Made by a program: the position numbers and the translations under genes. DNA of 64,000 nt from Tillandsia leiboldiana (taxonomy: Eukaryota > Streptophyta > Magnoliopsida > Poales > Bromeliaceae). The stretch is from assembly GCA_029204045.2 (NCBI GenBank), contig CM055068.1, positions 30,517,587 through 30,581,586 on the forward strand, given 5' to 3'. The notes below the pieces were generated by a model. It saw nothing but the letters and a program-made list of their open reading frames with translations, ran no database searches and had not been told where the DNA came from. The number at the start of each line of letters is the position of its first letter. The stretch's first letter is position 1. Of this stretch, positions 1 through 8,984 are shown in pieces.

Positions 1-327
1 TTAAACCGGGGAGTTAGGGTTTTTTTTCCCTTGGTTTTCTTTTCGTGCGGTTAGGGTTTTTGGGGGGCGCGAATTGAGAGAGAGAAAAGGAACGAGAACC
101 TAACCTTTTCCGCTCTCGCTCGACTTCCTCCGGCGTAGAACCTCACCGCGGGGACTCGAGGGAGAAGGAAGGAGGAGTTTTTCGACGAGTTGATCGGGCA
201 AAGGTGGACGATCCCTCACCCTCCATCTCCTTTCGCGAATCAAGGTGAGTTTTTCGTCGTTCTTGATTTTCTAGGTTTTTCGTATGGGTTGGGATTTTGT
301 TGGGTTGTTTCGTGATCGGGAATCACC

Positions 328-411
328 GCGCCGCCGCCGCCGTCGTCGAGGCGGCCGTCGCCGTCGTCGAGGCGGCCGCCGCCGTCGTCGGAGCGGCCGC
401 CGCCGTCGCGG
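328..411. repeat. short GCC/GTC-rich tandem repeat in gypsy-H LTR
   Basis: Imperfect repeats of GCCGCCGTCGTCGAGGCG-like units, about 18 bp long, stand directly before the larger GC-rich array. Confidence 0.7.
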
Positions 412-412
412 G

Positions 413-586
413 GCCACCCACGGGCAAGACAACAACGCGGGCTGGGGCCGCGCGGGGTCGCCCGCGCCCGCGGGCAGCGCGCCCGCGCGTATCGATGCCG
501 CCACCCACGGGCAAGACAACAACGCGGGCTGGGGCCGCGCGGGGTCGCCCGCGCCCGCGGGCAGCGCGCCCGCGCGGATCGGTGCC
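413..586. repeat. 87-bp tandem duplication in gypsy-H LTR
   Basis: The unit starting GCCACCCACGGGCAAGACAA at 413 is repeated at 500 with only a few base changes, such as GCGTATCGAT versus GCGGATCGGT at the unit ends. It opens a GC-rich array of related 12-50 bp units (GCCCGCGCGG, GGTGCCGCGCGGGG) that runs to about 1040. Confidence 0.9.
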
Positions 587-1447
587 GCGCGGGGCCGCCC
601 GCGGGGGGGGGCACCCGCGCGGGCTGGGGCCGCGCAAGGTCTCCCGCGCCCGCGGGGAGCGCGCCCGCGCGGATCGGTGCCGCGCGGGGCCTCCCGTGGG
701 CGGGGCGCCCGCGTGAGCTGGCGCCGCGCGGGGCAGCCCGTGCCCGCGGGCAGCGCGCCCTCGCGGACCGAGGCCGCGCGGGGCTGCGAGCTGGCGGGGC
801 GCCCGCGCGGGCTGGTGCCTCGTGGGGCCGCCCGGGCCTGCGGGCAGCACGCCCGCGCGGGCCGGTGCCTCGCGGGGCCGCCCGCAGGCAGGGCGCCCGC
901 GCAGGCTGGCGCCCGCGCGGGGCCGCCTGCAGGTGGGGCGCCCGTGCGGGCTGGTGCCGCGCGGGGCCTCCCACGCCTGCGGACAGCACACCCGCGCGGG
1001 CCGGTGCCGGCGGGGCCACCGCCAACCGGGCGGAGCCGCGCGGAGCTGTCCGCATGCGGGACGCGCGCCGCACGAGTCGTCATCGTGCGGGAAATCTCGC
1101 GCGCGGGGTTTTCTTGGAACTTATCTTCTTCTTGTCCCCTGCCTGAGTCGTCTTCACGTGTTTTGATTACCAGGTCTTCGTCCTCGCTTCTTCAGGGACG
1201 CGGGGCGCTGTGGGCTCGGCAGATTTGCAAACGCGAACGAACCAATCGCCGGTCTCCTTTCAAGTTGGGTACTTTCTCCAGGGTTAGTTGGGAAAGGGTG
1301 TAAATTGTAAGATGCATGTTCGGGCAAAGGTGGTTTTCTAAAGTATTCATTTTGTACATTGCTAACCCCATTTTTCATTATTTATCTAAATAATCATCTA
1401 AATATCTGACTATGAGGCTCGTGTTGCTGCACGCACACCGGCGGTTT

Positions 1448-1498
1448 GGCCACCGCGAGGGTGTGCTTTTCCGAAAAATTGGTACGTTGACCCGTGTA
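1448..1498 (+). other. conserved LTR block shared by gypsy-H, gypsy-A and gypsy-E
   Basis: The block has the form GGCCACCGC...GGGTGTGCTTTTCCG...GACCCGTGTA. It recurs on the minus strand at 14068-14118 and 21721-21771 (gypsy-A) and at 34819-34871 and 42587-42639 (gypsy-E). The flanking LTR sequence is much less alike. Its role is unknown; a leader RNA element or transcription factor site is possible. Confidence 0.6.
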
Positions 1499-2371
1499 CC
1501 CCACGTGACGGTGACGTGATGGGGGCCCTCGTGGGTGGGGGGTGTGAGTGGTGATGCCGAGGCAGGTGCTCGGCGGCCAAGGCAGGTGCTCGGCAGGGGT
1601 TTCCGAGGTAGGTGCTCTGTGTGGTTGCCGGGGGAGGTGCCCGGGTTGTTTTTGCACAGGGTTGCACGCTGTTGGTTACACATTGAGGCGGGGGTTGCTC
1701 CGGTTGTCAGTGGTTTGCCCGTTTTATAGCCTTTATGCTCTTACCTTTTCCTTTTAGACACTGACTTCCCACTTTTTGACAGGTTCGTCCAGGGGCGAGT
1801 GCTTGGGCGCTGGTGAGGCCGCGTGAGCGCTATTCTGACTTTCAGCGACAGAAGACACAGGTACTTTTCTTTCCTTGTTCTTTTATTATTCATGTTAGCT
1901 AGTTGTGGATTGCGATACCCCCGTGGGATCGATTTGGATGTTGCCTTTTTTCTTTTTATAACTGTTGGATGAATGTCGTCTTTTTCCTTGCTTGGCATTT
2001 TAAACTACGAACAAAAAATCAAGGAAAACCGTTTGCGAAAACCATTTTTAAAACATGGGTGTCGTGAGGGCACCGTTCTTAAAACTCTGTGGGATTTATG
2101 TGATTTCGAAAAGGGTTTCATAAAATCAGGCACCTGGTGGGTGCCGTTTTAAATTCTGTGGATTTATGTGGCTTTGAAACGGATCTTGTAAAACTCGGCG
2201 TCGGGTGGGCGCCGCTTTCAAAACTCTATAATTTTATCCCTTTAAAACAGTCGGCCCCTTTTCTACGTGTGAAAGTCGACAGAATGTTTGGAATGCATGT
2301 TGTAGGTGACTGTGCCTCGATCTAGTGTAGTTAAAACTTGAATGAGATGTATTATGTAGTCAGGACGCCGT

Positions 2372-2420
2372 GCATATACAAAGAAAACTCTGCCCGTTTG
2401 CAGAGTGAATTTGTATATGC
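2372..2420 (+). other. LTR 3'-end hairpin (gypsy-H)
   Basis: The outer arms GCATATACAAA and TTTGTATATGC pair perfectly over 11 bp, and an inner stem CTCTGC/GCAGAG sits inside. GGCGGGTCTGGGCACG follows at once. The hairpin lies about 115 bp before the LTR end. Compare 13128, 20781, 34005 and 41773. Confidence 0.75.
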
Positions 2421-2534
2421 GGCGGGTCTGGGCACGCACCGGGGCGGAATTGATTTCAAAAAAAAAAAAATATTACGCTGATTGGGTGCATCGGTGGCTC
2501 TTCTTCCGCGCGTTTGAACCCCCGGGGTGTGACA

Positions 2535-3468
2535 AACTTCAAGCTTTAAGTCAAGAAAGCAAGAGAGTCTTTCAAAGGATAAGAACAACTTGGAGGGACA
2601 AATCCAATGATTCAAGTGCCGAGGCTACGGTCACATTTCAACGGAATGTCCCAATAAGAATCCGTCAAAGAAGAAGGCGATGCAAGCTGTCACTTGGAAT
2701 GACACCTCAACTTCCAATGAGTCATCTTCCAGTGATGAGGATAACAACGCAACGGCATTCCACGCGTCCACAACTTCAACTTACGTATGCTTTATGGCAA
2801 GTACATCCGGTTCGTTATCCAACTCCTCCCAAGTTGAAAAAAATGCAACGGATGATGAACCGAGTAATTCCGAAGGTGAAGACTTTGCTTTTGCCTACCA
2901 TAAGCTTTTAAAGGATTCAAAGAAATTGGCAAAGCAAAACAAGAGTTTGAGAGGAAGATTGCAGGATCTTGAAGAAGAAGCAAAAAGGGCAACTTCTCTC
3001 TCAAACGCTCTTAAAGTGGAAAGGGATAACTTGATCAAAGTAAATGTTTCCCTTCAAGAGAAGAACGGACATTTCGAGAAGGAACACAACAAATTGGTGG
3101 ATAAAGCTAATTACTTTTTGAAGTTCTACTCCGAGGCTCGACAAGAAAAGATGGAAATGACAAAGACCATATTCCAACTTAAGGATGATTTAAAGCGATT
3201 TTCTTCCGAAAGGAGCAAGTTGGATAAGATGCTTGGTCTTGGTCAAACGAATCATTTGGGCCTTGGATACAATCGAACTGGAGACAGTCCTAGTTCGAGT
3301 GAAACAGTTTTTGTGCGCCAGTCGGCGTCTCCTCCTCCGACGGAAATCAATGCATTCAACGACAACAAGCCTACCTCACCTACTCCGGGTTCAACAAGTA
3401 CAAATGTATGTTTTCGTTGTGGTTTTGCAGGGCACGTAAGAAGAGATTGCAAGATTGGAGCAAAATGA
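2535..3468 (+). pseudogene. copia-A gag, C-terminal part, broken
   Basis: Nucleocapsid part of Gag, which packages element RNA. One frame runs from the gypsy-H insertion to a TGA at 3466-3468. Two CX2CX4HX4C zinc knuckles can be placed. In the first, at 2608-2650, the first cysteine codon is TGA, so the knuckle is broken. The second, CFRCGFAGHVRRDC at 3409-3450, is intact. Between them lie an acidic Ser/Asp-rich part and a charged Lys/Glu-rich segment (about 2870-3230) that looks like a coiled coil. The N-terminal capsid part lies outside the window or is lost. The TGA at 3466 is followed by sequence open in the same frame, so it may be a mutated sense codon inside an originally longer gag-pol frame. 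Confidence 0.85.
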
Positions 3469-5004
3469 TCAAATCAAGCGCCTCTTGCAACAACTACCAA
3501 CAAGGTCATTCCCCGAAAATCAAAGGATAATTTTTCAAAGGTAATGAACCTTAGTAGTACACCTAACAAGACGACGTCGTCATGGATTTCAAAGAAAAGC
3601 GATCAATCAAACAAGACGCATTCACCTAGGAGAATAACTTCACAATCATTGCCGACGTACTCCAAAACTCAAAAGGTTTGGGTGCGCAAAGGTGAATTCT
3701 TCCCTTGTCTTGTCGTTCATACTTCACTGCATGCTTATGACAACTCGTCTTGGTATCTGGATAGTGGATGTTCCCGTCACATGACCGGTGACAAAAATTG
3801 TTTTCAAACTTTAGAGAAAACCTTCGGAGGACTTGTAGTTTTCGGAGACGGTCGTTCTTCTAAAATTGTTGGAAAATGAACAATTACTATTCCAGAAGGC
3901 CCGGTTTTGAACAATGTTTTATTTGTCGAAGACCTTAAGACTAACCTCATTAGCATTAGTCAATTATGTGATAATGGCTTTTCAGTTAATTTTTCTTCTG
4001 CAGAATGCATTGTAACTGATAAGGACCATTTATTCTTTTTGAAAGGGGTTTGGTCTGAAAATAATTGCTATGTAGTTCCTAATAAAATTTCTGAACATTG
4101 CAACCTAGTGTCACTTGATAACGAAACTCTTTGGCATGAAAGACTAGGTCACATTAATTTTAAGGAACTAGCTAGAATTTCAAACAAAGACGTGGTTAAG
4201 GGAGTTCCTAAACTTTCTTTTAAAGAAAATATTGTGTGTGGAGGTTGTCAAAAGGGAAAACAATCGAGGGCCGCGCACAAGAATTTAAACCACGTGGGAA
4301 CCAAACGGCCTTTAGAATTACTGCACATGGACTTAATGGGGCCGACTCGTCAACCAAGCTTGGGAGGTAAATGGTACATTTTTCTTTTGGTTGATGATAT
4401 CTCTAGATATTCATGGGTAACATTTTTAAAAGAGAAAGCGGATACTTTCGATTCTTTTCATGAGATATGTCATCGTGTTATGATTGAGAAAAATGAAAGG
4501 ATCGTTCGTGTTCGGAGTGATAGAGGTGGAGAATTCATCAATTCTAAATTCATTGATTTTTGCACTTCCAATGGCATAAAACATGAATTCTCTGCACCCT
4601 ATACACCTCAACAGAATGGTGTAGTCGAGCGCAAAAATAGGGTAGTACAAGAGATGGCGCGTGTTATGCTTCACAGTCGGAAACTCCCGTTACATTTTTG
4701 GGCTGAAGCAGTTAACACCGCAGTCTATATAATTAATCGAGTTTATTTGCGCCCGGGTACTTTAAATACACCATATGAGCTATGGTTTTGTAGAAAACCA
4801 AATATCAAATATTTTCGAATCTTTGGGAGTCGCTATTACATTTTACGTGATCGCAAAAATCTTGAAAAATTTGACTCTCGAAGTGACGAAGAAATTTTCA
4901 TCAGTTATTCTACAAACAGTAGAGCATATCGGGTTTTTAATCTCGAATCTAAAACGATGGTAGAATCTTTTAATATTAAAGTAGATGAAGCCTTTCATTT
5001 TCAT
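3469..5004 (+). pseudogene. copia-A protease and integrase, broken
   Basis: The protease cuts the polyprotein and the integrase joins element DNA to the genome. The frame continues that of gag. The aspartic protease site reads YLDSGCSRHM near 3753-3782. A TGA at 3877-3879 breaks the frame. The pre-integrase zinc site follows, WHERLGH near 4132 and CGGC near 4240. The catalytic core shows HMDLMG near 4325, RVRSDRGGEF near 4508 and the catalytic Glu in VVERKN near 4620, spaced as in DD35E enzymes. The frame is lost around 4995-5010, probably by a one-base change in a T-rich run, because the following reverse transcriptase is read in another frame. Confidence 0.9.
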
Positions 5005-6055
5005 CTGATAAATCTACCCCTGATATGTCTCTTGATGATGAAACTCCTGTAAATGATAATGCATCTTCTCATAATAATTCCTCCGATAATGTTGATGCAT
5101 CTAATGGTTCTTCTAGTTTATCTGATATGCAGGAATCATCACACATACCTCCGAGCACTCCGTTGGCTCAAACGTTACGTATCTCCAAGGACCATCCCGA
5201 ATCAAATATCATTGGAGATCCACAAGAAGGAGTCAGAACTCGGAGACAATTGGTTTGTGGAGTCGCGTGTTACGTCTCCATGTTGGAACCAAAGAACGTT
5301 GATGAAGCTCTTCAGGATGATTATTGGATTGAAGCAATGCAAGAAGAGCTCCATCAATTTGAAAGAAACAAAGTCTGAGAACTAACGAAGCCCCCAAAGC
5401 AACAAAACATCATTGGTACTAAGTGGATTTTCAAGAACAAGAAAAACGAGGATGGTACCATCATTAGGAACAAAGCACGACTAGTTGCTCAGGGCTATTC
5501 ACAAATTGAAGGTATAGACTTTGATGAGACGTTCGCCCCGGTAGCTCGTCTCGAGTCAATTCGTATTCTTTTTGCGATTGCTTGTCATTTCAAAATTAAG
5601 CTTTTTCAAATGGACGTTAAGAACGCCTTTTTAAATGGTTTTCTAAATGAGGAAGTTTATGTGGCTCAACCGAAAGGTTTCATTGACCATAAACTACCTA
5701 ACCATATTTTTCGATCGAAAAAGGCTCTTTACGGTCTAAAACAAGCACCGCGAGCATGGTACGAAAGGTTGACAAAGTACCTTTTAGAAAAGGGCCACAC
5801 TCGAGGGGGAGCGGATCGGACACTCTTTGTGAAGCATTTTCAGGAAAACTTCATTGTGGCACAAATCTATATCGATGACATTGTATTTGGAGCAACAAGG
5901 AATAATGATGCTTCAAAATTCGTTGAAACCATGGAAAGCGAATTTGAGATGTCTATGATGGGCGAGCTAATATACTTTCTTGGATTGCAAGTCAAACAAA
6001 GTGAAGAAGGCATTCATCTGTGCCAATCCAAGTATGCAAAGAAAACTCTAAAGAT
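5005..6055 (+). pseudogene. copia-A reverse transcriptase, broken
   Basis: RNA-dependent DNA polymerase of the element. A Ser/Asn/Asp-rich linker (5025-5180) leads into the RT domain. The conserved tryptophan of the NKVWEL-type motif is replaced by TGA at 5376-5378. After that the frame is open: GTKWIFKNK near 5416, RLVAQGYSQ near 5480, FAPVARLESIR near 5533, QMDVKNAFLNG near 5607, the catalytic YIDDIVFG near 5868, and FLGLQV near 5980. A second frameshift lies around 6040-6060, just after the YAKK motif, and puts RNase H in a third frame. Confidence 0.9.
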
Positions 6056-6790
6056 TTTCCGACTCCAATGGGAACTAGCAACGAGGGATTAGGAAGTGAA
6101 TCTCTCAGTGAAAGTGTAGACGAGAAGCTTTATCGTAGCATGATTGGAAGTCTACTCTATCTCACGGCTAGTCGCCCGGACATATCCTTTAGTGTTGGGA
6201 TCTACGCGAGATATCAATCAGCACCAAAGGAGGTTCACCTGAAAGCAGTGAAAAGGATCATCCGGTACGTCAAAGGTACACTAAATTTCAGAATTTGGTA
6301 TCCTATAGGCACAACTCTCGACATAATAGGATATTCAGATGCCGATTGGGCAGGATCAGTGGATGATCGGAAAAGCACGAGTGGTGCATGTTTTTACCTT
6401 GGCCATTGTCTTATTGCATGGCATAGTAAAAAGCAAAACTGCATTGCACTCTCAACTGCCGAAGCGGAATATATTTCAGCGGGTAGTTGTTCAACCCAAT
6501 TGATTTGGATGAAAAGCGTGTTGAACGACTTCCGAATTTCTGCAACTTCGGTAACTATTTTTTGTGACAACACTAGTGCTATAAATATTTCTAAAAACCC
6601 TGTGTTGCACTCAAGAACAAAACACATTGAACTTAGATATTATTTTCTAAGAGAGCTAGTTGAATCAAGTATTCTTCAAATTTCTTATATTTCAACTGAA
6701 GATCAATTAGCTGATATTTTAACAAAACCTTTGGATCAAAAACGGTTTATTCATTTGCGTAAAGCAATTGGAATGTTTTCTTTGAAATAA
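6056..6790 (+). pseudogene. copia-A RNase H, end of pol
   Basis: RNase H removes the RNA strand of the RNA-DNA hybrid. The frame is open from the frameshift to the TAA at 6788-6790. Motifs are YRSMIGSLLYLTASRPDI near 6130, GYSDADWAGSVDDRKST near 6330, ALSTAEAEYIS near 6445, FCDNTSAI near 6560, RTKHIELRYYF near 6615 and the C-terminal ADILTKPL near 6710. It matches the homologous fragment of copia-B on the minus strand (52644-53354) almost throughout. It was part of one polyprotein, not a separate gene. Confidence 0.9.
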
Positions 6791-6807
6791 CACTTTTTGA
6801 AACCATT

Positions 6808-6984
6808 TGTGACACCCCCGGAATTTGGATTAGTCCTCTATATAAATGATATAATAGGACTAAATCTCTAACCCGGCTATAGCATTTTGGATGGTAGCAA
6901 GATCCAAGAGGAACATGAGAGTTAAGCGTGCTAGAGCTAGAGTAGTTCTAGGATGGGTGACCCCCTGGGAAGTGGGGCGTCACA
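6808..6984 (+). repeat. TRIM 5' LTR (177 bp)
   Basis: Starts TGTGACACCCC, ends GGCGTCACA, and holds 5S-like sequence in its 3' half. Identical to 7207-7383 as far as can be read. Confidence 0.93.
6900..6973 (+). promoter_or_regulatory. 5S rRNA-like segment with RNA polymerase III internal promoter boxes
   Basis: Matches the 3' part of plant 5S rRNA. The box A-like AGTTAAGCGTGC is at 6920-6931, the intermediate-element-like GAGTAGTTCTAG at 6940-6951, and box C GGATGGGTGACCCCCTGGGA from 6951. Inside box C the only change from the usual plant 5S sequence is C for T in ACCTCCT. Upstream 5S positions are less well kept, so this is a derived, partial 5S gene and not a functional rRNA. Confidence 0.88.
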
Positions 6985-6986
6985 GT

Positions 6987-6998
6987 TGGTATCAGAGA
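6987..6998 (+). other. TRIM primer binding site
   Basis: TGGTATCAGAGA starts two bases behind the 5' LTR. Eleven of its bases match the complement of the initiator tRNA-Met 3' end (TGGTATCAGAGC). Confidence 0.9.
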
Positions 6999-7192
6999 CA
7001 TTCACCAGCCGGAAATGTGAGATGAGTCTCGGCTGAGCCAGGGTTATATAGCGGGTAGAGCGAGGCTCCCCGGCTAATGACCGTTGTGAGTGGAGTGCAG
7101 CTCCTCACAAGGTCGGCTAAGGCTAGCGAGACGAGTCTCACATCGCCTGGTGCTTGTGAGTGTGCTTGAGCCTGACGTGGACGTCAGGGCTT

Positions 7193-7206
7193 AAAGGGGG
7201 GAAGAA
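7193..7206 (+). other. TRIM polypurine tract
   Basis: AAAGGGGGGAAGAA directly before the 3' LTR would prime plus-strand DNA synthesis. Confidence 0.88.
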
Positions 7207-7383
7207 TGTGACACCCCCGGAATTTGGATTAGTCCTCTATATAAATGATATAATAGGACTAAATCTCTAACCCGGCTATAGCATTTTGGATGGTAGCAAG
7301 ATCCAAGAGGAACATGAGAGTTAAGCGTGCTAGAGCTAGAGTAGTTCTAGGATGGGTGACCCCCTGGGAAGTGGGGCGTCACA
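7207..7383 (+). repeat. TRIM 3' LTR (177 bp)
   Basis: Identical to the 5' LTR by eye, implying a recent insertion. The 5S-like part is at 7299-7372. Confidence 0.93.
7299..7372 (+). promoter_or_regulatory. second 5S rRNA-like segment, in TRIM 3' LTR
   Basis: Exact repeat of 6900-6973, shifted by 399 bp, with the same box A, intermediate element and box C. If transcribed by RNA polymerase III it would read out into the copia-A 3' region. Confidence 0.85.
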
Positions 7384-7388
7384 CCATT

Positions 7389-8300
7389 GCTTAGGTTAGG
7401 TTTTGTTTTGTATTTCTGTTCTTTATCTATGCATGTACATAGAACATTAACTAAGCATATGTTATTGACTTTAATTGCCTCCTTTCATGACTTATAAAAT
7501 TTATTATGATTTAGATATCTTGATAATTCATTTGATGCAATGATCATTTATATCAATTAGTTCATCTTTAATTGATCAAAGTCAATTTCTCTCTCAAATG
7601 ATCTCTTGGTATAGTTTTTATAATATTTGAAAATTGAGTTAAGTATGAACTCAAGATCAATTTTTGGTTGAATACTTCATATCTTAAATAATTGATAGCC
7701 AATTGAGGGGGAGTTTAATTATTAAAGTTTTATGCTCAAAAGATGTGGAAAGAGTTACATCCCAATGAGGAGTGTGAAAACTACCACCACATGGAGGAAA
7801 GAGCTACCACCTCGGTTGTCCGAGTACTGTGTGCAGCTACCACATGTATACCAAGCATGGTTTTTCTTGTTGATTAGATAAAATGCTTTTTGGAATACTT
7901 GACTCTGTCGAATTCCAAGGTTGGTATAAGGTGGGTATTTTTATAGAAAGATGCTCAAAGAGCCACTCCCTATAATAAATTGACTAGATACATTATCTAA
8001 CTTATTTGGGATTTCAAACATCTATCGATCTATGTGCTTCATTTTCTTTGCAAAATTAATGATTTGATAAACGCATTACTCATTAGATCGTGATTGATGT
8101 TATTAAACTTGTTCAACTTTAAAAGATTTAATTTTTATAAATTTTCGTTTCATTACTTGGGTATTATTGATAGATTTAGCATAATCTATTTCTTTTGATA
8201 TGAAACGATGATTTTTGTTTAAAGTTGATATACAAAAGTGCTTACATACTTTTTCTAGAATTTCTGGAATTTTTGTAAATTTTTCTGAAGAAAAAGTTGA
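7389..8300 (+). other. copia-A non-coding stretch between pol and the extra ORF
   Basis: AT-rich sequence without a credible ORF. It is homologous to the minus strand of copia-B (about 52010-52630) and to the copia-C stretch at 63600-64000, which shows it belongs to the element. A local insertion-like part (about 7700-7990, with repeated ACTACCACC/GCTACCACC phrases) has no counterpart in copia-B. Confidence 0.7.
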
Positions 8301-8304
8301 AGCC

Positions 8305-8415
8305 GATCCGGACTGAAAAGTCTGTTCCGGATCCCGAACGCAAAACTTGTCTGCGGGTAGCCGATCCGGACTGGATTCACGAGCTGATCCGGACTGCGGC
8401 TAGGGTTTATAAGAA
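8305..8415 (+). promoter_or_regulatory. candidate internal promoter before the copia-A extra ORF
   Basis: An array of GATCCGGACTG and GGATCCCGAACG type motifs (8308-8395) is followed by GGGTTTATAAGAAACG, a TATA-like box at 8406-8415, and then a CT-rich sequence like a plant 5' leader. The same motifs form an array in the element's own LTR, also before a TATA-like box. Copia-B has the same arrangement with a TATA-like box; in copia-C that box is worn. Confidence 0.5.
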
Positions 8416-8533
8416 ACGAAAGGGTATTTGATTTCTTTTTTACCTCAAGCTTTTGTTTCTAAATTTCCAGAGTTTCTCTCTCTAGACTACAACAGATTTG
8501 GACTCTTCCAAACTCAGGATCTTTCAATTTCAA

Positions 8534-8916
8534 CTAAGTTTCTTTGATCAAAACTCGATTTTTTCACTGTTTTTGCATTGTTCTTCAAAACGTGAACAAA
8601 ATTCATGACTCCAATTCGATTTTAAACGGTTTTTGGTCAAATTTCTTTTGAAATAATAACTCTGGGTAGATTAGTTTTGTTTATATGCCTTGTATTCACT
8701 TGATTAACGGATTTTTGAGCTTCGATTTCTAAAAATTCAGTTTTTCGGCATATTATGAGAATTTTTGAAAATCATGGAATTGATCTATTTTTAAAATTCT
8801 TTTTGCAAAACTAACTTGATTCCTAGTCTCTATGCACGATAATGATTGTTTGGGTATAATTTTTCAAATTTTTGAAAATTAAACAATTTTTCCTGTTCTT
8901 GAGTTCTTACACGCAG
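8534..8916 (+). other. candidate leader intron before the extra ORF (donor mutated in copia-A)
   Basis: The segment ends TTCTTACACGCAG, a good 3' splice site. At the 5' end copia-A reads CTAAGT where copia-B and copia-C read GTAAGT. The segment is exactly 383 bp in all three copies. It may be an intron in the leader of a transcript for the extra ORF; no transcript evidence is available here. Confidence 0.45.
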
Positions 8917-8984
8917 GTTCTTCATTTTCTAATGCACTACCGGCAAAGATAGTTTTCGCATGGATTCTAGTACTCATTGCAGCC

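Larger units (their letters stand above)
1..2534 (+). mobile_element. gypsy-H: LTR of a Tekay-like Ty3-gypsy element (start outside window)
   Basis: The right end reads ...GGGGTGTGACA at 2534 and abuts a copia gag sequence, with no primer binding site after it, so this is either a solo LTR or the 3' LTR of an element lying to the left. Orientation is plus, because the ending matches the sense-strand LTR end of gypsy-A (GGGGCGTGACA). It shares with the gypsy-A and gypsy-E LTRs a hairpin near the 3' end and a conserved block at 1448-1498. A GC-rich repeat array fills about 320-1040. The rest (1081-2340) is non-coding LTR sequence; the long Ala/Pro/Arg/Gly-rich reading frames over the array are artefacts of composition. 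The 5' end and any target duplication lie outside the window. Confidence 0.85.
6808..7383 (+). mobile_element. Cassandra-like TRIM with 5S rRNA-derived LTRs
   Basis: This is a complete 576-bp terminal-repeat retrotransposon in miniature. Two LTRs of 177 bp, identical by eye, begin TGTGACACCCCCGG and end GGGGCGTCACA. They flank a 222-bp non-coding interior with a primer binding site for initiator tRNA-Met and a polypurine tract. The 5-bp target duplication CCATT stands at 6803-6807 and 7384-7388. The matching place in copia-B reads through without the insert. Each LTR carries the 3' two thirds of a plant 5S rRNA gene. This is the hallmark of Cassandra, whose LTRs are, as I recall, usually longer (about 240-350 bp). 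It encodes no protein and depends on enzymes of other elements. It landed 17 bp behind the copia-A pol stop codon. Confidence 0.93.

Noticed and set aside
14..62. GTTAGGGTTTT words resembling plant telomere repeats
   Set aside because: Only isolated single copies in a T-rich context, not a tandem TTTAGGG array.
240..1303. Long overlapping ORFs rich in Ala, Pro, Arg and Gly on both strands
   Set aside because: They lie over GC-rich tandem arrays where stop codons are rare in every frame; no domain, and the same happens at 14300-14950, 21940-22560, 35020-36030, 42790-43550 and 55250-56260.
6900..6973. A genuine 5S rRNA gene
   Set aside because: Only the 3' two thirds is similar, it is repeated exactly at the LTR distance, and it lies inside LTRs with target duplications.
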